This document shows, piece after piece, positions 13,991 to 14,063 of a stretch of DNA of 14,063 nt. A program made the translations under genes and the position numbers. Each line of letters starts with the position of its first letter. Position 1 is the first letter of the stretch. The stretch spans positions 1 to 14,063 of the forward strand of contig CALGGN010000151.1 in NCBI GenBank assembly GCA_937915915.1, written 5' to 3'. Source of the DNA: an uncultured Selenomonas sp. GTDB lineage: Bacteria; Bacillota; Negativicutes; Selenomonadales; Selenomonadaceae. Under the pieces are notes generated by a model. That model was not told where the DNA came from. It did not search any database and saw only the letters and a program-made list of their open reading frames with translations.

Positions 13991-14063
13991 ATGTTGGGAG
14001 CAATAGTCGGTGACATCGTAGGTTCGGTGTATGAGTGGCATAATATCAAGACCAAGGATTTTC
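13991..14063 (+). CDS. ADP-ribosylglycohydrolase, N-terminal part, cut by the window end
   Basis: Only 24 codons are visible, reading MLGAIVGDIVGSVYE and then WHNIKTKDF. The GAIVGDIVGS-YE start is the hallmark N-terminus of DraG-type ADP-ribosylglycohydrolases, which remove ADP-ribose from protein or nucleic-acid side chains at a two-Mg site. A strong ribosome site, GAAGGAG at 13976-13982, precedes the ATG by eight bases. It follows the macro domain gene by 77 bases on the same strand, so the two probably form an ADP-ribose-removing module. The catalytic C-terminal residues lie beyond the window and cannot be checked. Confidence 0.85.
   Translation, partial: MLGAIVGDIVGSVYEWHNIKTKDF

Overview
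The window looks like one end of a short-read contig from an anaerobic Firmicute, most likely of the Negativicutes (Selenomonadaceae-like). The support is indirect: a G+C-rich core with a gap-pgk-tpiA-gpmI glycolytic cluster, a NifU-like scaffold next to a GGGtGRT-family protein, and good AGGAGG-type ribosome sites. No rRNA or other marker is present, so the taxonomy is inference.

Layout. (1) Positions 1-37 are Illumina adapter. Positions 38 to about 490 are a chain of unrelated short fragments: an AT-rich piece, the 5' end of serC, the 3' end of mutL and an interior piece of phosphoketolase. They are fused in frame to the last ~270 codons of gap. This is almost certainly a library or assembly chimera, not a gene. 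(2) 491-4953: lower glycolysis genes gap (5'-truncated), pgk, tpiA and gpmI, all on the plus strand; enolase is not next to gpmI. (3) 5165-6944: an IscU/NifU-like Fe-S scaffold and a GGGtGRT-family protein, closed by a strong hairpin. (4) 7028-7493, minus strand: a DUF4160 gene overlapping an unidentified 80-codon gene. Upstream of it lies a 159-bp MITE-like element with 15-bp terminal inverted repeats and a TTAA target duplication. (5) 8000-9412: pyruvate kinase with a good promoter carrying interlocked inverted repeats, and an intrinsic terminator. (6) 9480-14063: an accessory island. It starts with the broken remains of a helicase plus type III-like methyltransferase (Mod) locus; the Mod frame breaks exactly at its catalytic DPPY motif. 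Next come a markedly AT-rich TcmP / three-Cys radical-SAM pair, a macro domain protein with a C-terminal HTH-like domain, and the first 24 codons of an ADP-ribosylglycohydrolase cut by the window end.

How the parts relate. Gap, Pgk, TpiA, GpmI and Pyk together carry triose phosphates to pyruvate, apart from the missing enolase step. The scaffold and GGGtGRT pair probably serve Fe-S cluster supply. In the island, TcmP and the radical-SAM protein overlap by stop/start and should act together. TcmP has recognisable methyltransferase-like motifs (DCFAGKG and IDPYG), so the pair is a candidate modification or defence module of unknown substrate. The macro and DraG-type genes would form an ADP-ribose-removing module. 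The island carries the most interesting biology in the window. Because the contig start is demonstrably chimeric, the internal joins of the island should also be verified against reads.
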